Of a stretch of 15,564 bases of DNA, positions 5,466-14,068 are shown in pieces. The notes below the pieces were generated by a model. It made no database searches, was not told the origin of the DNA, and saw only the letters and a list, made by a program, of their open reading frames with translations. The DNA is taken from the NCBI GenBank assembly GCA_039923455.1, contig JBDTCS010000149.1, positions 1 through 15,564 of the forward strand, in the 5' to 3' direction. How positions within the stretch are numbered: position 1 is the first letter of the stretch; each line of letters starts with the position of its first letter. Origin of the DNA: JBDTCS01 sp039923455 (GTDB lineage Bacteria > Bacteroidota > Ignavibacteria > Palsa-1295). The position numbers and the translations under genes are program-made.

Positions 5466-6718
5466 TATCTCGTATAAAAATAATATCCTACTGTTGCAGG
5501 ATGATCGGTCAGAATTCCATCGAGCGCTCCGGCTTTTATAAAGGGTATGATAAATTCGGGTTTGTCGAGTGTCCAGTAAATGACCTTGCGGCCCTGACTG
5601 CGCACGCCCTTTGCCTGGTTGACAAGATCGCCAACGGTCCAACGCGGCCCCCATACTGCGGCATTAACATTTGAAACATCCGCCGGGGTTAGCTCGCAGA
5701 GGCTTGGTGCTTGTGTATGCAGTGGGTCATTCAGATACGCGGTAATATGATCGCTTGATGGCAAGCCTGCCCATACGTCGATCCTTCGTCCGGCTGCTTT
5801 TTCTTTTGCGAGGAATGCAATCTCGATGGGGAGAGTCGGCGCAACACCGGATGAATCCTTTATGTCGAGCCACACTGCTTTGTAATCGGTCTCTGTGTCG
5901 ATCACATCGAGCGCTTCTTGCAATGTGGGTATCGGCGAGCCGTCGGTTAGCGTGCAGAGTGCGCGTAGTTCCGAAAGCTTGTAGTTGACAAGCGGCCCTA
6001 CTGCGAATTCGCCTTTGACAAGGTTGGTGCTAAGATTCGCGTCATGAAAGAGAACCGGAATGTGATCTGCAGTAATCTGCACATCAAGCTCGATCGCATT
6101 GGCGCCGGCGTATTGCGTGTAGCGGATTCCATTCAAACTGTTCTCTTCGTATGGAAGTCCCGCACCGTTCGAGCCGCCATGATGATCAACGATAAGAAAG
6201 TGATCGTTCGAATCAGCTAACGGATTTAGGTACTGTAGCGTGAATCGGTTCGTGTCGTTGGGTTTGTCACCGGTCCAAGTGCCATCAATCACCAGCGAAT
6301 CGAGGGAATGCGAGGCGAAATCGCTTCGGAGTGACATCACAGCCCTGCCTTGTTGTGTACCGAGTTCAGCGCGCCAGAATCCTTCGAGGATCGCGAGCGA
6401 ATCGACGATGCCGGTTTGGAGCGAAAAATAATACTGATTGCTGCAAAAGAAGCTAATGCGCTTGTCGACTTGCTTGACGGCGATCCGGTCGCCAAAGAGG
6501 GTGTGACCTCGCTGGGATGTGGAAATCACTTTATACACACCGTTGAGATATCGGAGCGCCGAACGCGGCAATGGTTTCGAATTCGTCAAGCGACTATTTA
6601 GTGGGTCGCTGCTCGGCAGCGGAAGAAGGATGTCGTTGTTCACACAGCCCGACGAGCTGATAAGTAAGCCTAGTACGAAAAGCAGTGGACCCAGTTGTTT
6701 CATACGGTTCTTCGTCAT
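5465..6718 (-). CDS. Glycerophosphodiester phosphodiesterase-family lipoprotein
   Basis: ATG at 6718 overlaps the preceding stop as ATGA; 417 residues. The signal peptide ends in the lipobox SSSGC, Cys25. Residues 30-170 form an N-terminal strand-rich domain of unknown type. The GDPD domain spans about 173-410: IVDHHGGSNG (His179), EENS (191-194), AIELDVQ (Glu210, Asp212), VLFHD (His225), PIPTLQEALDVI (263-273), WLDIK (283-287), YWTLD (381-385) and the end DGILTDHP (400-407). GDPDs split glycerophosphodiesters into glycerol-3-phosphate and an alcohol using two His and a metal held by Glu/Asp. Both His and the acidic residues are present, but the Arg of the usual HRG is His180 here, as HHGG. 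As a lipoprotein it would act in the periplasm or at the outer membrane. It is sandwiched between two barrel-protein genes with which it overlaps. Confidence 0.88.
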   Translation of the reverse strand: MTKNRMKQLGPLLFVLGLLISSSGCVNNDILLPLPSSDPLNSRLTNSKPLPRSALRYLNGVYKVISTSQRGHTLFGDRIAVKQVDKRISFFCSNQYYFSLQTGIVDSLAILEGFWRAELGTQQGRAVMSLRSDFASHSLDSLVIDGTWTGDKPNDTNRFTLQYLNPLADSNDHFLIVDHHGGSNGAGLPYEENSLNGIRYTQYAGANAIELDVQITADHIPVLFHDANLSTNLVKGEFAVGPLVNYKLSELRALCTLTDGSPIPTLQEALDVIDTETDYKAVWLDIKDSSGVAPTLPIEIAFLAKEKAAGRRIDVWAGLPSSDHITAYLNDPLHTQAPSLCELTPADVSNVNAAVWGPRWTVGDLVNQAKGVRSQGRKVIYWTLDKPEFIIPFIKAGALDGILTDHPATVGYYFYTR

Positions 6719-7518
6719 AATATTATCCCGAAAAAGAACGAGGGTGTCAAGCTCCGCTTGCGTGTATCGCTGAAGGCAAGCCATAGCTGATATCCAGGCG
6801 TGGTGTATTCGAGGCGCAGACCCCAGTTGATTCTTTGGTTACCGAATGCATCCTGTTCGACAGCAAACGTGAACGCTTCTCCTTCGAACTCCGCAATTTG
6901 CCGGTGTACTACATTTCCACCGAACTGAGTGTAGTGCCAATAGTTTGTGATTGCCTCGACGCTTGCCGACACGAGAAAATCATCTGCCTGAAATCCCCAA
7001 GTGATTCCTGGAGCATTGGAGAATCCCATCGCGAATGTATTGAAGCCTGTGAAGCCGGCGAATCCAAGCCAAAGACTTGCACTCGTATACGCGCCAAACG
7101 ATAGTGATCCGAATGAGTAGCTCCACGACGGAATGATTGAGAGCTGATTGGCAACGTAGTTGCTGTTGAGGCGTGCACCCAGACCGAAATGGTGGGGAAG
7201 TCCGAGTCGCATCGCAAGACCAAGTTCTGGTATCTGCCGAATCTCGTCACGAACCACATCTCGCGGCGCAATTGTGACGTTGAGATTTAGAGCGAAGACG
7301 GTCTCGCCTGGTTCCGGATTACGGGGACAGAAGATACCGGGAATCTCCGGTTGAGGGAGCGTATCAATAATGTGGTGCAGGCTATCGACGGCAAGCCGCG
7401 GAAATGCTTTGGATATCTGCGCAGAAACACAGTTTCCTGTAAGCTCCAGAGCCAAGAGTACCAGCATCCATCGCAATATTACAGTATATCCATTCTTACG
7501 TTGGGCAGAAATACTCAC
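6715..7518 (-). CDS. Outer-membrane beta-barrel-like protein, first gene of the GDPD operon
   Basis: I choose GTG at 7518-7516 because GGAGG stands five bases before it and it starts a signal peptide (VILRWMLVLLALELTGNCVS, then AQ; cleavage near residue 33). This gives 267 residues; a frame to ATG 7581 would put 21 polar residues before the signal. The mature part starts with a Pro/Cys-containing stretch (PGIFCPRNPEPGE) and then shows beta-barrel strands: FALNLNVTIAP, GLAMRLGLPHHFGLGARLNS, GSLSFGAYTSASLWLGFAGF, FLVSASVEAITNYW, INWGLRLEYTTPGYQLWLAF and a C-terminal SFFFGIIL. Phe as the penultimate-type aromatic and alternating residues fit an outer-membrane protein; the family is not recognised. 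The stop overlaps the GDPD lipoprotein start by four bases. Confidence 0.8.
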   Translation of the reverse strand: MSISAQRKNGYTVILRWMLVLLALELTGNCVSAQISKAFPRLAVDSLHHIIDTLPQPEIPGIFCPRNPEPGETVFALNLNVTIAPRDVVRDEIRQIPELGLAMRLGLPHHFGLGARLNSNYVANQLSIIPSWSYSFGSLSFGAYTSASLWLGFAGFTGFNTFAMGFSNAPGITWGFQADDFLVSASVEAITNYWHYTQFGGNVVHRQIAEFEGEAFTFAVEQDAFGNQRINWGLRLEYTTPGYQLWLAFSDTRKRSLTPSFFFGIIL

Positions 7519-7523
7519 TTCGT

Positions 7524-7528
7524 CCTCC
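7524..7528 (-). promoter_or_regulatory. Strong ribosome binding site deciding the GTG start
   Basis: GGAGG on the minus strand, five bases before GTG 7518. It is one of the few clear Shine-Dalgarno sites in the window and is the reason for preferring GTG over the upstream ATG. Confidence 0.7.
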
Positions 7529-7613
7529 AGGTTAATCGCCCGTTGCAGATATTTTTCCCGAGTAGTAAGTAATGGACACAAGAACTCATGCGCATGGCTT
7601 CAATACATCGAAC

Positions 7614-7642
7614 TCTATACATTCGGACGATCTGTGACGCAA
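7614..7642 (-). promoter_or_regulatory. Possible promoter of the barrel-GDPD-barrel operon
   Basis: On the minus strand TTGCGT (7642-7637), 17 bases, then TATAGA (7619-7614), about 95 bp before the GTG. The match to the standard -35/-10 is partial, and Bacteroidota-type promoters may differ. Confidence 0.3.
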
Positions 7643-7932
7643 GTTCTGCAACGACCGTCTCAATTCCAAGGTTCGCTCGAATCCCACTATGATTTCGATC
7701 CGCTCTTCCTAAAAGAATAACCAGATCCTCTGACTCGAGCTAAGGACTGTTGCATTCACCGGCGATCTCCTGTAGCAGCGAGCGGGTCCATAGCGCACCA
7801 AAGAGAGCACAAGGCAGGAGGCCGGCATCGCCAGCACTTCTGCAATGATTTAGTAGACGAGCGGGTTTTTGGAGCTTAGATTCACGCATCATTCTTCTTA
7901 CAATCGACCTCGATACCGAATCCATTTAGCCG

Positions 7933-9801
7933 ATGAAATACGCTCGGTTCCTGCTTGTGTTTATAGTAGTGGTGTGCGGTGGCATCGCATCGGCCCCATG
8001 TTTTGCGCAGCAGCGCGATTCGTTGAATACACCAGATGCTCAGTTGGTCGTCGAGCAACGGGTTTTGGATCAAGCGCGGATTCTGGACTCGCTCAAGCGT
8101 GAAGAGCTCGATCGGAAACTCGCTGCGCTCCGGGGTGTGGATAGTGCTCGAAGGGAGCAGGTATCGAGCGAAATCAACGCGCTCGATAGTAAGGGGTTGG
8201 TGCGTCGTCGCGAAGCACGCAAACGGATCGACTCGCTCCGCTCGGTGACACATGGGTACCCCGTGGTTGCATTTTTCACGGATACAATCTTCGTCATCTA
8301 TAGTAAACTCGGTAGTCGCTCCGCCAACGAGCGAGCAGATGCTATAGCGAACCGAATTCGATCTCTCGCAGATAATTACTTGTTCAATCCCGATTCGCTC
8401 TTCGTAGTACCTGGCGAGGTCACAGCAGATATTACGGCGCCGGAATTCATTCTGATGAGCGTCTCGGACAATGATGCTGTTTGGGATAGCATCACCAAAG
8501 ACTCGCTCGCGTCGCGGTATAAGAGGAGCATCGCACAGTCGATCCATCGCTATCGACAGGCGCTCGGCTGGACAACGATCGCCAAGCAGATTGGTTTGGC
8601 CACTCTGGTCCTCGCCTTTGTTGCGCTACTTATTTTCGGTTCGATTCGCGGGTTCCGTTTCTCGCGCGCTGCTTTAGAGCGGCAAAAGGGGAAGCGGATA
8701 AAGGCGATCAAAATCGGTAGCTACGAATTCGTCAATGCCGAGCGCCAGTTACGCTTTCTGCTTGGCGGGAACACCGTACTGAAATGGGTGGTCATAGTTG
8801 GATTGGTCTATCTGGCGTTGCCGATCATCTTTGGAATTTTTCCATGGACGCACGGTTGGGCTGCCACGCTGATCTCTTATATTACCACCCCTCTGAATAG
8901 GATTGCAACGAGTATTTGGGGCTACCTTCCAAACCTCTTTGCGATCATTGTTATTGTCGTTGTCTTCCGATATGCTTTGAAGGCACTCAGCTTCCTCATG
9001 CATGAGGTGGATCGCGAAGCGCTCACCATTCCAGGCTTCTATCCCGAATGGGCGATACCGACATTTCAAATCGCTCGCGTACTGATTTTTGCATTCATGT
9101 TGATCGTGATATTTCCCTATTTGCCAGGCAGCGATAGTCCTGTGTTCAAAGGTGTATCGGTATTTCTCGGGGTGCTCTTCACATTTGGTTCATCCGGAAG
9201 TTTGAGCAATGTGGTCGCCGGTTTGATCCTGACATATATGCGAGCGTTCAAACTCGGGGATCGTGTCCAGATAGGAGAGATGACCGGAGATATTATTGAG
9301 CGTACACTCCTCGTGACGAGAATCCGTACGATCAAGAACGAGATCATCTCGATCCCGAACTCGAACGTCATGAGCAGTCACACCATTAATTACAGTAGTG
9401 TTGCGCTGGAGCGTGGGTTGATTTTGCACTCGACGGTTACGATTGGCTACGATGTACCATGGCGTGACATGCATCGCGCACTCATACTTGCGGCTACACG
9501 AACGGAGCATGTTTCCAAAGAGCCTGCACCATTCGTCTTACAAACAAGTCTCGACGATTTCTACGTGTCGTATCAGATCAATGCGTATACCCGCGAGCCT
9601 AATATGCAAGCATCGATTTACTCGGACTTGCATCAGAATATTCAGGACGCGTGCAACGAGGCCGGTATCGAGATCATGTCGCCGCACTATCAAGCGATGC
9701 GCGATGGCAACACCGTCACGATCCCACCGGATTACCTACCGACGACCTACAAGTCGCCGCCATTTACCGTCAAGATCGTAGAGGATTCCTTGCCCGAATA
9801 A
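7933..9801 (+). CDS. MscS-family mechanosensitive channel, long form
   Basis: ATG at 7933, 622 residues. The protein should form a tension-gated pore that releases solutes at hypo-osmotic shock. It has a signal peptide (MKYARFLLVFIVVVCGGIAS, cleavage near FAQ, residue 26), a charged coiled-coil segment (about 40-110: LDSLKREELDRKLAALRG and similar), and a periplasmic block DTIFVIYSKLGSRSANERAD that I know from large Bacteroidota MscS proteins. Membrane helices lie near 217-238, 284-303, 332-350 and 383-399, and the pore helix near 406-436 contains FTFGSSGSLSNVVAGLILTY, with the beta domain start FKLGDRVQIGEMTGDI after it. The IPNSN motif near 475 and the alpha/beta C-terminal domain complete the family layout. 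No Shine-Dalgarno is visible. It is followed after 78 bp by a second, shorter MscS gene. Confidence 0.93.
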   Translation: MKYARFLLVFIVVVCGGIASAPCFAQQRDSLNTPDAQLVVEQRVLDQARILDSLKREELDRKLAALRGVDSARREQVSSEINALDSKGLVRRREARKRIDSLRSVTHGYPVVAFFTDTIFVIYSKLGSRSANERADAIANRIRSLADNYLFNPDSLFVVPGEVTADITAPEFILMSVSDNDAVWDSITKDSLASRYKRSIAQSIHRYRQALGWTTIAKQIGLATLVLAFVALLIFGSIRGFRFSRAALERQKGKRIKAIKIGSYEFVNAERQLRFLLGGNTVLKWVVIVGLVYLALPIIFGIFPWTHGWAATLISYITTPLNRIATSIWGYLPNLFAIIVIVVVFRYALKALSFLMHEVDREALTIPGFYPEWAIPTFQIARVLIFAFMLIVIFPYLPGSDSPVFKGVSVFLGVLFTFGSSGSLSNVVAGLILTYMRAFKLGDRVQIGEMTGDIIERTLLVTRIRTIKNEIISIPNSNVMSSHTINYSSVALERGLILHSTVTIGYDVPWRDMHRALILAATRTEHVSKEPAPFVLQTSLDDFYVSYQINAYTREPNMQASIYSDLHQNIQDACNEAGIEIMSPHYQAMRDGNTVTIPPDYLPTTYKSPPFTVKIVEDSLPE

Positions 9802-9879
9802 TGCGCACTCAGATACGTCCAACTACTGCTGTGAATAAGTTGATTACCCCCGCAATATCGGCAACGAACGACGAGCACC

Positions 9880-10821
9880 ATGACAGACTTCCTTGACAAG
9901 TATCTTTTCAACGCACCGATCGGTAAGATCGTAGCGGTTGTGCTCGGTATCGTCACGATCTGGAGCCTTTTCAAACTCGCAAAAACGAAGATTGCGAACA
10001 ACATCAAGGATACTGACAGTCGCTATCGAGCGAAGAAAGCGCTCGATATTGCCAGTTACTTGCTGATGGTACTTGTGCTGGCGAATGTCTTCAGCGATAA
10101 GCTTTCGAGCTTTACCGTTGCCTTAGGAGTTGCGGGTGCGGGTATCGCGTTCGCGTTGCAGGAGGTGATTGCGTCCGTTGCCGGATGGCTTGCCATTATG
10201 TTCGGCGGATTTTACAAGACAGGGGACCGTGTCGCACTCGGAGGCATAAAAGGTGACGTTATCGATATTGGCGTTCTTCGAACGACACTCATGGAAATCG
10301 GGCAGTGGGTCGATGGAGATTTGTACAACGGCCGAATCGTGCTCATCGCGAATAGCTTCGTTTTTAAAGAACCAGTCTTTAACTACTCGAGAGACTTTCC
10401 GTTTATCTGGGACGAAATAAAAATTCCGATTCAGTTCGGAAGTAACTACACACTCGCGACTACGATCTTCGAGAAAATTGCATCGGAAACAGTCGAGGAT
10501 CACACCGCAACCGCTCGGATCCATTGGAAGCACATGGTTTCGAAGTTTATGATCGAGGATGCCCAGACCGAACCGATGATTACACTTACGTTGAATGACA
10601 ACTGGGTCGAATTCACGATTCGGTATGTGGTGACGTTCAAAAAGCGCCGAAGCGTAAAGAACATTATATTCCGGAAGATACTCGAGGCCGTCGAAGCAAC
10701 AGGCTCGGAAGTGAAGTTTGCTTCCGCGACCTTCCAGCTTGTCGAGACACCCACGATCCGAGTTGTAACCGATGGCGACATTCCACCGAGCGGGATAGCG
10801 CACGACCACGCTGTGCCTTAA
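9880..10821 (+). CDS. MscS-family mechanosensitive channel, short form
   Basis: ATG at 9880, 313 residues. No cleaved signal; helices at about 14-34, 54-71 and 78-108, the last being the pore helix with the Gly/Ala packing pattern ALGVAGAGIAFALQEVIASV. The beta domain follows: FYKTGDRVALGGIKGDVIDI and VLIANSFVFKEPVFNYS. The three-helix form resembles MscS/YnaI-like channels. Residues 170-300 form the cytoplasmic part. It is not a close copy of the preceding long MscS; the two share only family motifs, which suggests different gating ranges rather than recent duplication. It is probably co-transcribed with the upstream gene. A 14-bp palindrome follows 35 bp after the stop. Confidence 0.92.
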   Translation: MTDFLDKYLFNAPIGKIVAVVLGIVTIWSLFKLAKTKIANNIKDTDSRYRAKKALDIASYLLMVLVLANVFSDKLSSFTVALGVAGAGIAFALQEVIASVAGWLAIMFGGFYKTGDRVALGGIKGDVIDIGVLRTTLMEIGQWVDGDLYNGRIVLIANSFVFKEPVFNYSRDFPFIWDEIKIPIQFGSNYTLATTIFEKIASETVEDHTATARIHWKHMVSKFMIEDAQTEPMITLTLNDNWVEFTIRYVVTFKKRRSVKNIIFRKILEAVEATGSEVKFASATFQLVETPTIRVVTDGDIPPSGIAHDHAVP

Positions 10822-11130
10822 GCGTCTGGACTACACGAAAACAGTGTTACGGTCCGCACGGATCCGTGCAGTTTACTTTAGCCCAAGCTGCGTGGGACTC
10901 TGGGTGTAACCACGAGTGCCAACCAAGTTCGTATATGCCTTGAAATTGTTCGATCAACAGCATGCCTGACATCTTCATATCCTATTCACGACAATCCACC
11001 GCGGTCGACGAGAACGGACTTCGAGGAATGAGTACCTTGTGGATCAAGCAAGTCACAGCCGGCTCTCCGACTGTGAACCAGTTACTCAACCGGTGGACGT
11101 CAGACTCAAGCGGGCAGTCATTGCTCCGAG
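10822..11130. other. 309-bp convergent intergenic region
   Basis: This lies between the short MscS gene (plus) and the end of the usher gene (minus). It contains a 14-bp palindrome and the TIR-like remnant, both listed separately. No strong terminator with a T-run was found for either gene. Confidence 0.5.
10856..10869. repeat. Perfect 14-bp palindrome after the MscS pair
   Basis: GCACGGATCCGTGC is fully self-complementary. As RNA it could give a five-pair hairpin with a GATC loop followed by AGTTTACTTT, which is a weak terminator at best; as DNA it could be a protein site. Confidence 0.4.
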
Positions 11131-11189
11131 TTATTTTGCATTCGCACTACTCGGCCCTTCGCGAAAGTCGTGGTGTAGTGTCATATTGA
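10962..11189 (+). pseudogene. Remnant of a TIR-domain gene
   Basis: The frame begins MPDIFISYSRQS, which is the first beta strand and following loop of bacterial TIR domains ('DIFISYSR'). After this the 75-residue frame does not continue as a TIR fold: a short LWIKQ could echo the 'VWID' strand, but the helices between are missing and the rest has no family character. The last 59 bases are antisense to the usher 3' end. I read it as the decayed or truncated start of a TIR protein, perhaps left by a deletion. TIR proteins in bacteria are often NAD-cleaving effectors of defence systems, but no partner gene is here and this fragment could not be active. A chance match of 11 residues is less likely but not excluded. 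Confidence 0.45.
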
Positions 11190-13887
11190 GGCCGTTGACT
11201 ACATCACCATCTTCCGAGTTTTTTACATCGAACTCGACATAAGGAGGCACTGAAACATAGTTCAACAGCCGAAGTTGGTTCGGATCGACATAGATGCGAT
11301 AATGACCCGGCGGGATGCCCATATAGTAGAACTCTCCGTTCGAGTAGGAGAGCGTCTCCTCCGTGAGCGGATACTCCGAAGTGTCCCTCACTTCGCCAAC
11401 CTCCCAATGCCTGACCTTGAGACGGACACCGCCGAGTGATTCGTCCTTTTTATTCATTGCCTTCAGGGTGATATACCCCTCGATCTGCCCGCCGGCCGCG
11501 AGCGGGATATCAATGCGGGTAAAGCCATTGGCGGGGGGAGTGAATTCGAACGTCTGAAATTTCGGCATCAGCGAGATATTCTCAAGATCGTTCGTCGAGG
11601 TCTTGACGACATAGTGACGGTAGGGCTCTAAGTCGGTTACGCGCAGAATGCCGCTCGGCTCAGCGATCACTTTGCCAGGTGCTTGCTCTAAGCCAAACCG
11701 TTGTACGACCTGCTCGCCGGCATCCCAGACGCCATTGCTGTTCGCATCAATGAACGGAACAACAATCAGTCCGCCGCGACGGACTTCGGGGCGACTACCG
11801 CCATAGACATCGAGGAAATTCGGATCGAAGCCGATCGAGCCCGACATCGTGGCCGAGCTATTGATCGGCTGACCCGTGCTCGTACCACTTGTGAAGCCAA
11901 GCATCGCAAAGGGAAGCGTCGAGCGAAGTTCTAATTGAACAGAGTTTCCACCGCCGACGAAATCATGACTGCCACCCAAATTCAGTGCGCCCCATTCGCC
12001 GAGCTGCTTTGCGAAGGAAAGTTGCAGATTCGATATGCTGTGTGTGGAATAATCTACGTTTAGTTGCGGCCGCAGCAGGAAGCCGCTGAAGAGCGAAAGC
12101 GATGCCCCGATCGTACCACGAATATCCGAAAGACTTGTGAACCTGAACTTATCACGAAGAAAGTTCATGTTTGCATCGATGTTAAACGAGGTTCCAAAAA
12201 AGTTAAGGATTGTCCCGATGGTCATGCCGACATTACTTGAATCAGTGTTCAGCGGAACGTCGGTGCCTGTAAACCTAATCGGCCATCCGAGAAAGGGAAC
12301 AGGTGCGTTGATGCTGAGACGCCGCAGTTCCAAAATGCTGAACGGATCGGCATAGGTGTTCGCGATCTGCGCAGAATCAGGCACACTCGGAGCCACATGC
12401 AGCGGATGATCATACTCGCCTTCCAGAGAAATTCCGAGCGGTCCGCTTAAGCTTAGCGTTCCTTTGTAGCCGGAGTTATGATGATACTGCCCGCCAAGCA
12501 GAATCCCGCTCGTGACCCTGATAGATGTGATTCCATACGGATCAAGTATAAGGCCACCACGATTATCGCGTTGATACCGAAGGCCGCCGTTGAGAGTCAT
12601 CGCGGTGCTGACGCCGAGCTTCATATCAAGCTGCGCCAGGCTGCGCCGTACTCCAGGATTCGCAGCAGAGGTACCGCCCGTCAATGTGTACTCAAGATGC
12701 CCGGGAGGAAGGAATGTGTATGGGATGTTCAGATGGATCGCGTTGGAACGGACCTCGCCGTAGGGTCCATAGAACTTGAGCACCATGTTCGTCGTACCAT
12801 AAGAAAGCGGAACACTGAATTTGTAGTATCCTGTTTGATCGGCTTTTGTATAGTTGATGAGTGCATCGTTGATATACAGCTCGACCGTCCAATCGGGTTC
12901 GGTGTGATCCGAAATCGTGTAAGTCGTGAACGATGACGTATAGCTCTGCTGTGCGTTCGTGATCGAGAAGCCGATCATCGAATCGGGAAGATTGAGGTTC
13001 GAGAACGCGGAGTGGCGGCCGATAGTCAGCTGCGAGATAAGATCGGAATTCTGAATACCTAATCGCCACCGCCAAGGGTTGCCTTGTTGAGCATAGCTAC
13101 TTGCATTTCCTCCCGATTGTGATATATCGAAATCGCCACCAAAAAGCTGGCCACCAAGCATTAGTGAGTAGCTGCCTGAGCGGATGGCGTTCACACGAAC
13201 ACCGGAGGCATAGTTGGCGAGTGTGATATTACCCGAGCCCGACCAATCGAGCGCACCGATAGATAACCAGGAGCGGCTGAGGTTATAGACTCGGTCGGGG
13301 ATGATCTCCTTGTGCGCGCCGCCAACGTTCTTTCGGTTCTTCTGAAATGCTGCTTCGGTCTCGGCAGGCAGTGGTTCGCCCGACTGTAGTTCGAGTGCCA
13401 TTGAACGAAATTCGAAAATGCACTTCAAGTGAAAGATCGTCTCAAAGAGATCGGCACGCAAAAAACTGCCCGTCGAACGGATGACGTAGTCCTCTTTGGT
13501 GAGATTCCATGTTGTATCGCGAAACGTGATACGGCGTGTGGAGTCGTTGATCAGGTATTTCCGAGTTTCTTCGATGTAGTAACCCGAGAGGATAGTGCCA
13601 TCTTCAGAGCGATCGGCGCGAACTTTGATGAAGTTGAACACATCAATCGGTTGAACGTAGATCTGCGAGCCCACAAGCAAGGCATCGACCGTGATCAGGC
13701 CTATCGACTTATGCCAAATATCAAGATCGATCTCGCGATCGCCTTGAACGCCTTTGTGCGTTGCGGACGGGGAAGATGTTTGAACGGGGGGCGCTTCGGA
13801 TTGGGCCTGTGCCGGATTGGCAACAGGGAAAATAATAGCACTAAGCACAAAGCCGCAAATTGCAGCGAGCCAGAGCAAGGCGCGCAT
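11131..13887 (-). CDS. Outer-membrane usher-like protein of a DUF4402 chaperone-usher system
   Basis: I start at ATG 13887 (918 residues) because it opens a signal peptide MRALLWLAAICGFVLSAIIF ending PAQA-Q near residue 28; the frame to 14004 adds only polar residues. Residues about 50-190 are an N-terminal domain (GLITVDALLVGSQIYVQPID). From about 200 the protein is a long run of beta strands. Around 330-400 it has the plug-type segment DWTVELYINDALI, YYKFSVPLSYGTTNMVLKFY, then PYTFLPPGHLEYTLTGG, which is typical where ushers return to the barrel. After the barrel, residues 712-723 read DANSNGVWDAGE, a calcium-binding style loop of SdrD B-like domains, followed by carboxypeptidase-regulatory-like folds (GGQIEGYITL, GIPPGHYRIYVDP). 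Ushers form the outer-membrane pore that polymerises and exports pilus subunits. Order after the DUF4402 subunit and chaperone supports this. It is not a close FimD/PapC relative. Confidence 0.82.
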   Translation of the reverse strand: MRALLWLAAICGFVLSAIIFPVANPAQAQSEAPPVQTSSPSATHKGVQGDREIDLDIWHKSIGLITVDALLVGSQIYVQPIDVFNFIKVRADRSEDGTILSGYYIEETRKYLINDSTRRITFRDTTWNLTKEDYVIRSTGSFLRADLFETIFHLKCIFEFRSMALELQSGEPLPAETEAAFQKNRKNVGGAHKEIIPDRVYNLSRSWLSIGALDWSGSGNITLANYASGVRVNAIRSGSYSLMLGGQLFGGDFDISQSGGNASSYAQQGNPWRWRLGIQNSDLISQLTIGRHSAFSNLNLPDSMIGFSITNAQQSYTSSFTTYTISDHTEPDWTVELYINDALINYTKADQTGYYKFSVPLSYGTTNMVLKFYGPYGEVRSNAIHLNIPYTFLPPGHLEYTLTGGTSAANPGVRRSLAQLDMKLGVSTAMTLNGGLRYQRDNRGGLILDPYGITSIRVTSGILLGGQYHHNSGYKGTLSLSGPLGISLEGEYDHPLHVAPSVPDSAQIANTYADPFSILELRRLSINAPVPFLGWPIRFTGTDVPLNTDSSNVGMTIGTILNFFGTSFNIDANMNFLRDKFRFTSLSDIRGTIGASLSLFSGFLLRPQLNVDYSTHSISNLQLSFAKQLGEWGALNLGGSHDFVGGGNSVQLELRSTLPFAMLGFTSGTSTGQPINSSATMSGSIGFDPNFLDVYGGSRPEVRRGGLIVVPFIDANSNGVWDAGEQVVQRFGLEQAPGKVIAEPSGILRVTDLEPYRHYVVKTSTNDLENISLMPKFQTFEFTPPANGFTRIDIPLAAGGQIEGYITLKAMNKKDESLGGVRLKVRHWEVGEVRDTSEYPLTEETLSYSNGEFYYMGIPPGHYRIYVDPNQLRLLNYVSVPPYVEFDVKNSEDGDVVNGLNMTLHHDFREGPSSANAK

Positions 13888-14010
13888 CGATCTATACCCG
13901 ATGCTTTTAGTAAAGCGAGTATAGGTAGGGCCGCTATGGAGCGTCCGAGGTTCGATGGTCTGTGAATGATGTTGCACGGGGTATTTGCGCTGATTGCACT
14001 GCAAGCCTCG

Positions 14011-14042
14011 GCGTGAGGGCTGCCACGATGGCAGACCTCAGC
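14011..14042 (-). other. Hairpin in the chaperone-usher gap
   Basis: GAGGGCTGCCA (14015-14025) and TGGCAGACCTC (14029-14039) pair over 11 positions with one mismatch around a three-base loop; T14014-A14040 extends it, and two more pairs follow past a bulged G. It lies in the unusually long 181-bp gap between the chaperone stop and the usher start, with no T-run, so mRNA processing or partial attenuation is more likely than full termination. Confidence 0.5.
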
Positions 14043-14068
14043 CTATTGCGTACGATCTGGAGGATGGA

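Larger units (their letters stand above)
7519..7932. other. 414-bp divergent intergenic region
   Basis: The gap separates the GDPD operon (minus) from the MscS pair (plus). I see a possible promoter for the minus operon (listed separately) and nothing decisive for the plus one. A plus-strand frame continues to a stop at 7718-7720 with an end reading SQFQGSLESHYDFDPLF, but it starts antisense to the barrel gene and shows no known domain. No repeats or RNA genes are evident. Confidence 0.5.

Noticed and set aside
7370..7720. Plus-strand frame of 116 residues reaching into the 7519-7932 gap
   Set aside because: Its first part is antisense to the barrel protein; the last 40 residues look slightly protein-like but match no family I can recognise, so it stays unannotated.
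7882..8547. 221-residue minus-strand frame
   Set aside because: It is antisense to the start of the long MscS gene, which has a signal peptide and conserved family blocks.
10123..10809. 228-residue minus-strand frame
   Set aside because: It is fully antisense to the short MscS gene and has no recognisable domain; Cys/His/Arg-rich composition is typical of a shadow frame.
13429..13965. 178-residue plus-strand frame
   Set aside because: It is antisense to the usher N-terminus and signal peptide and shows no domain.
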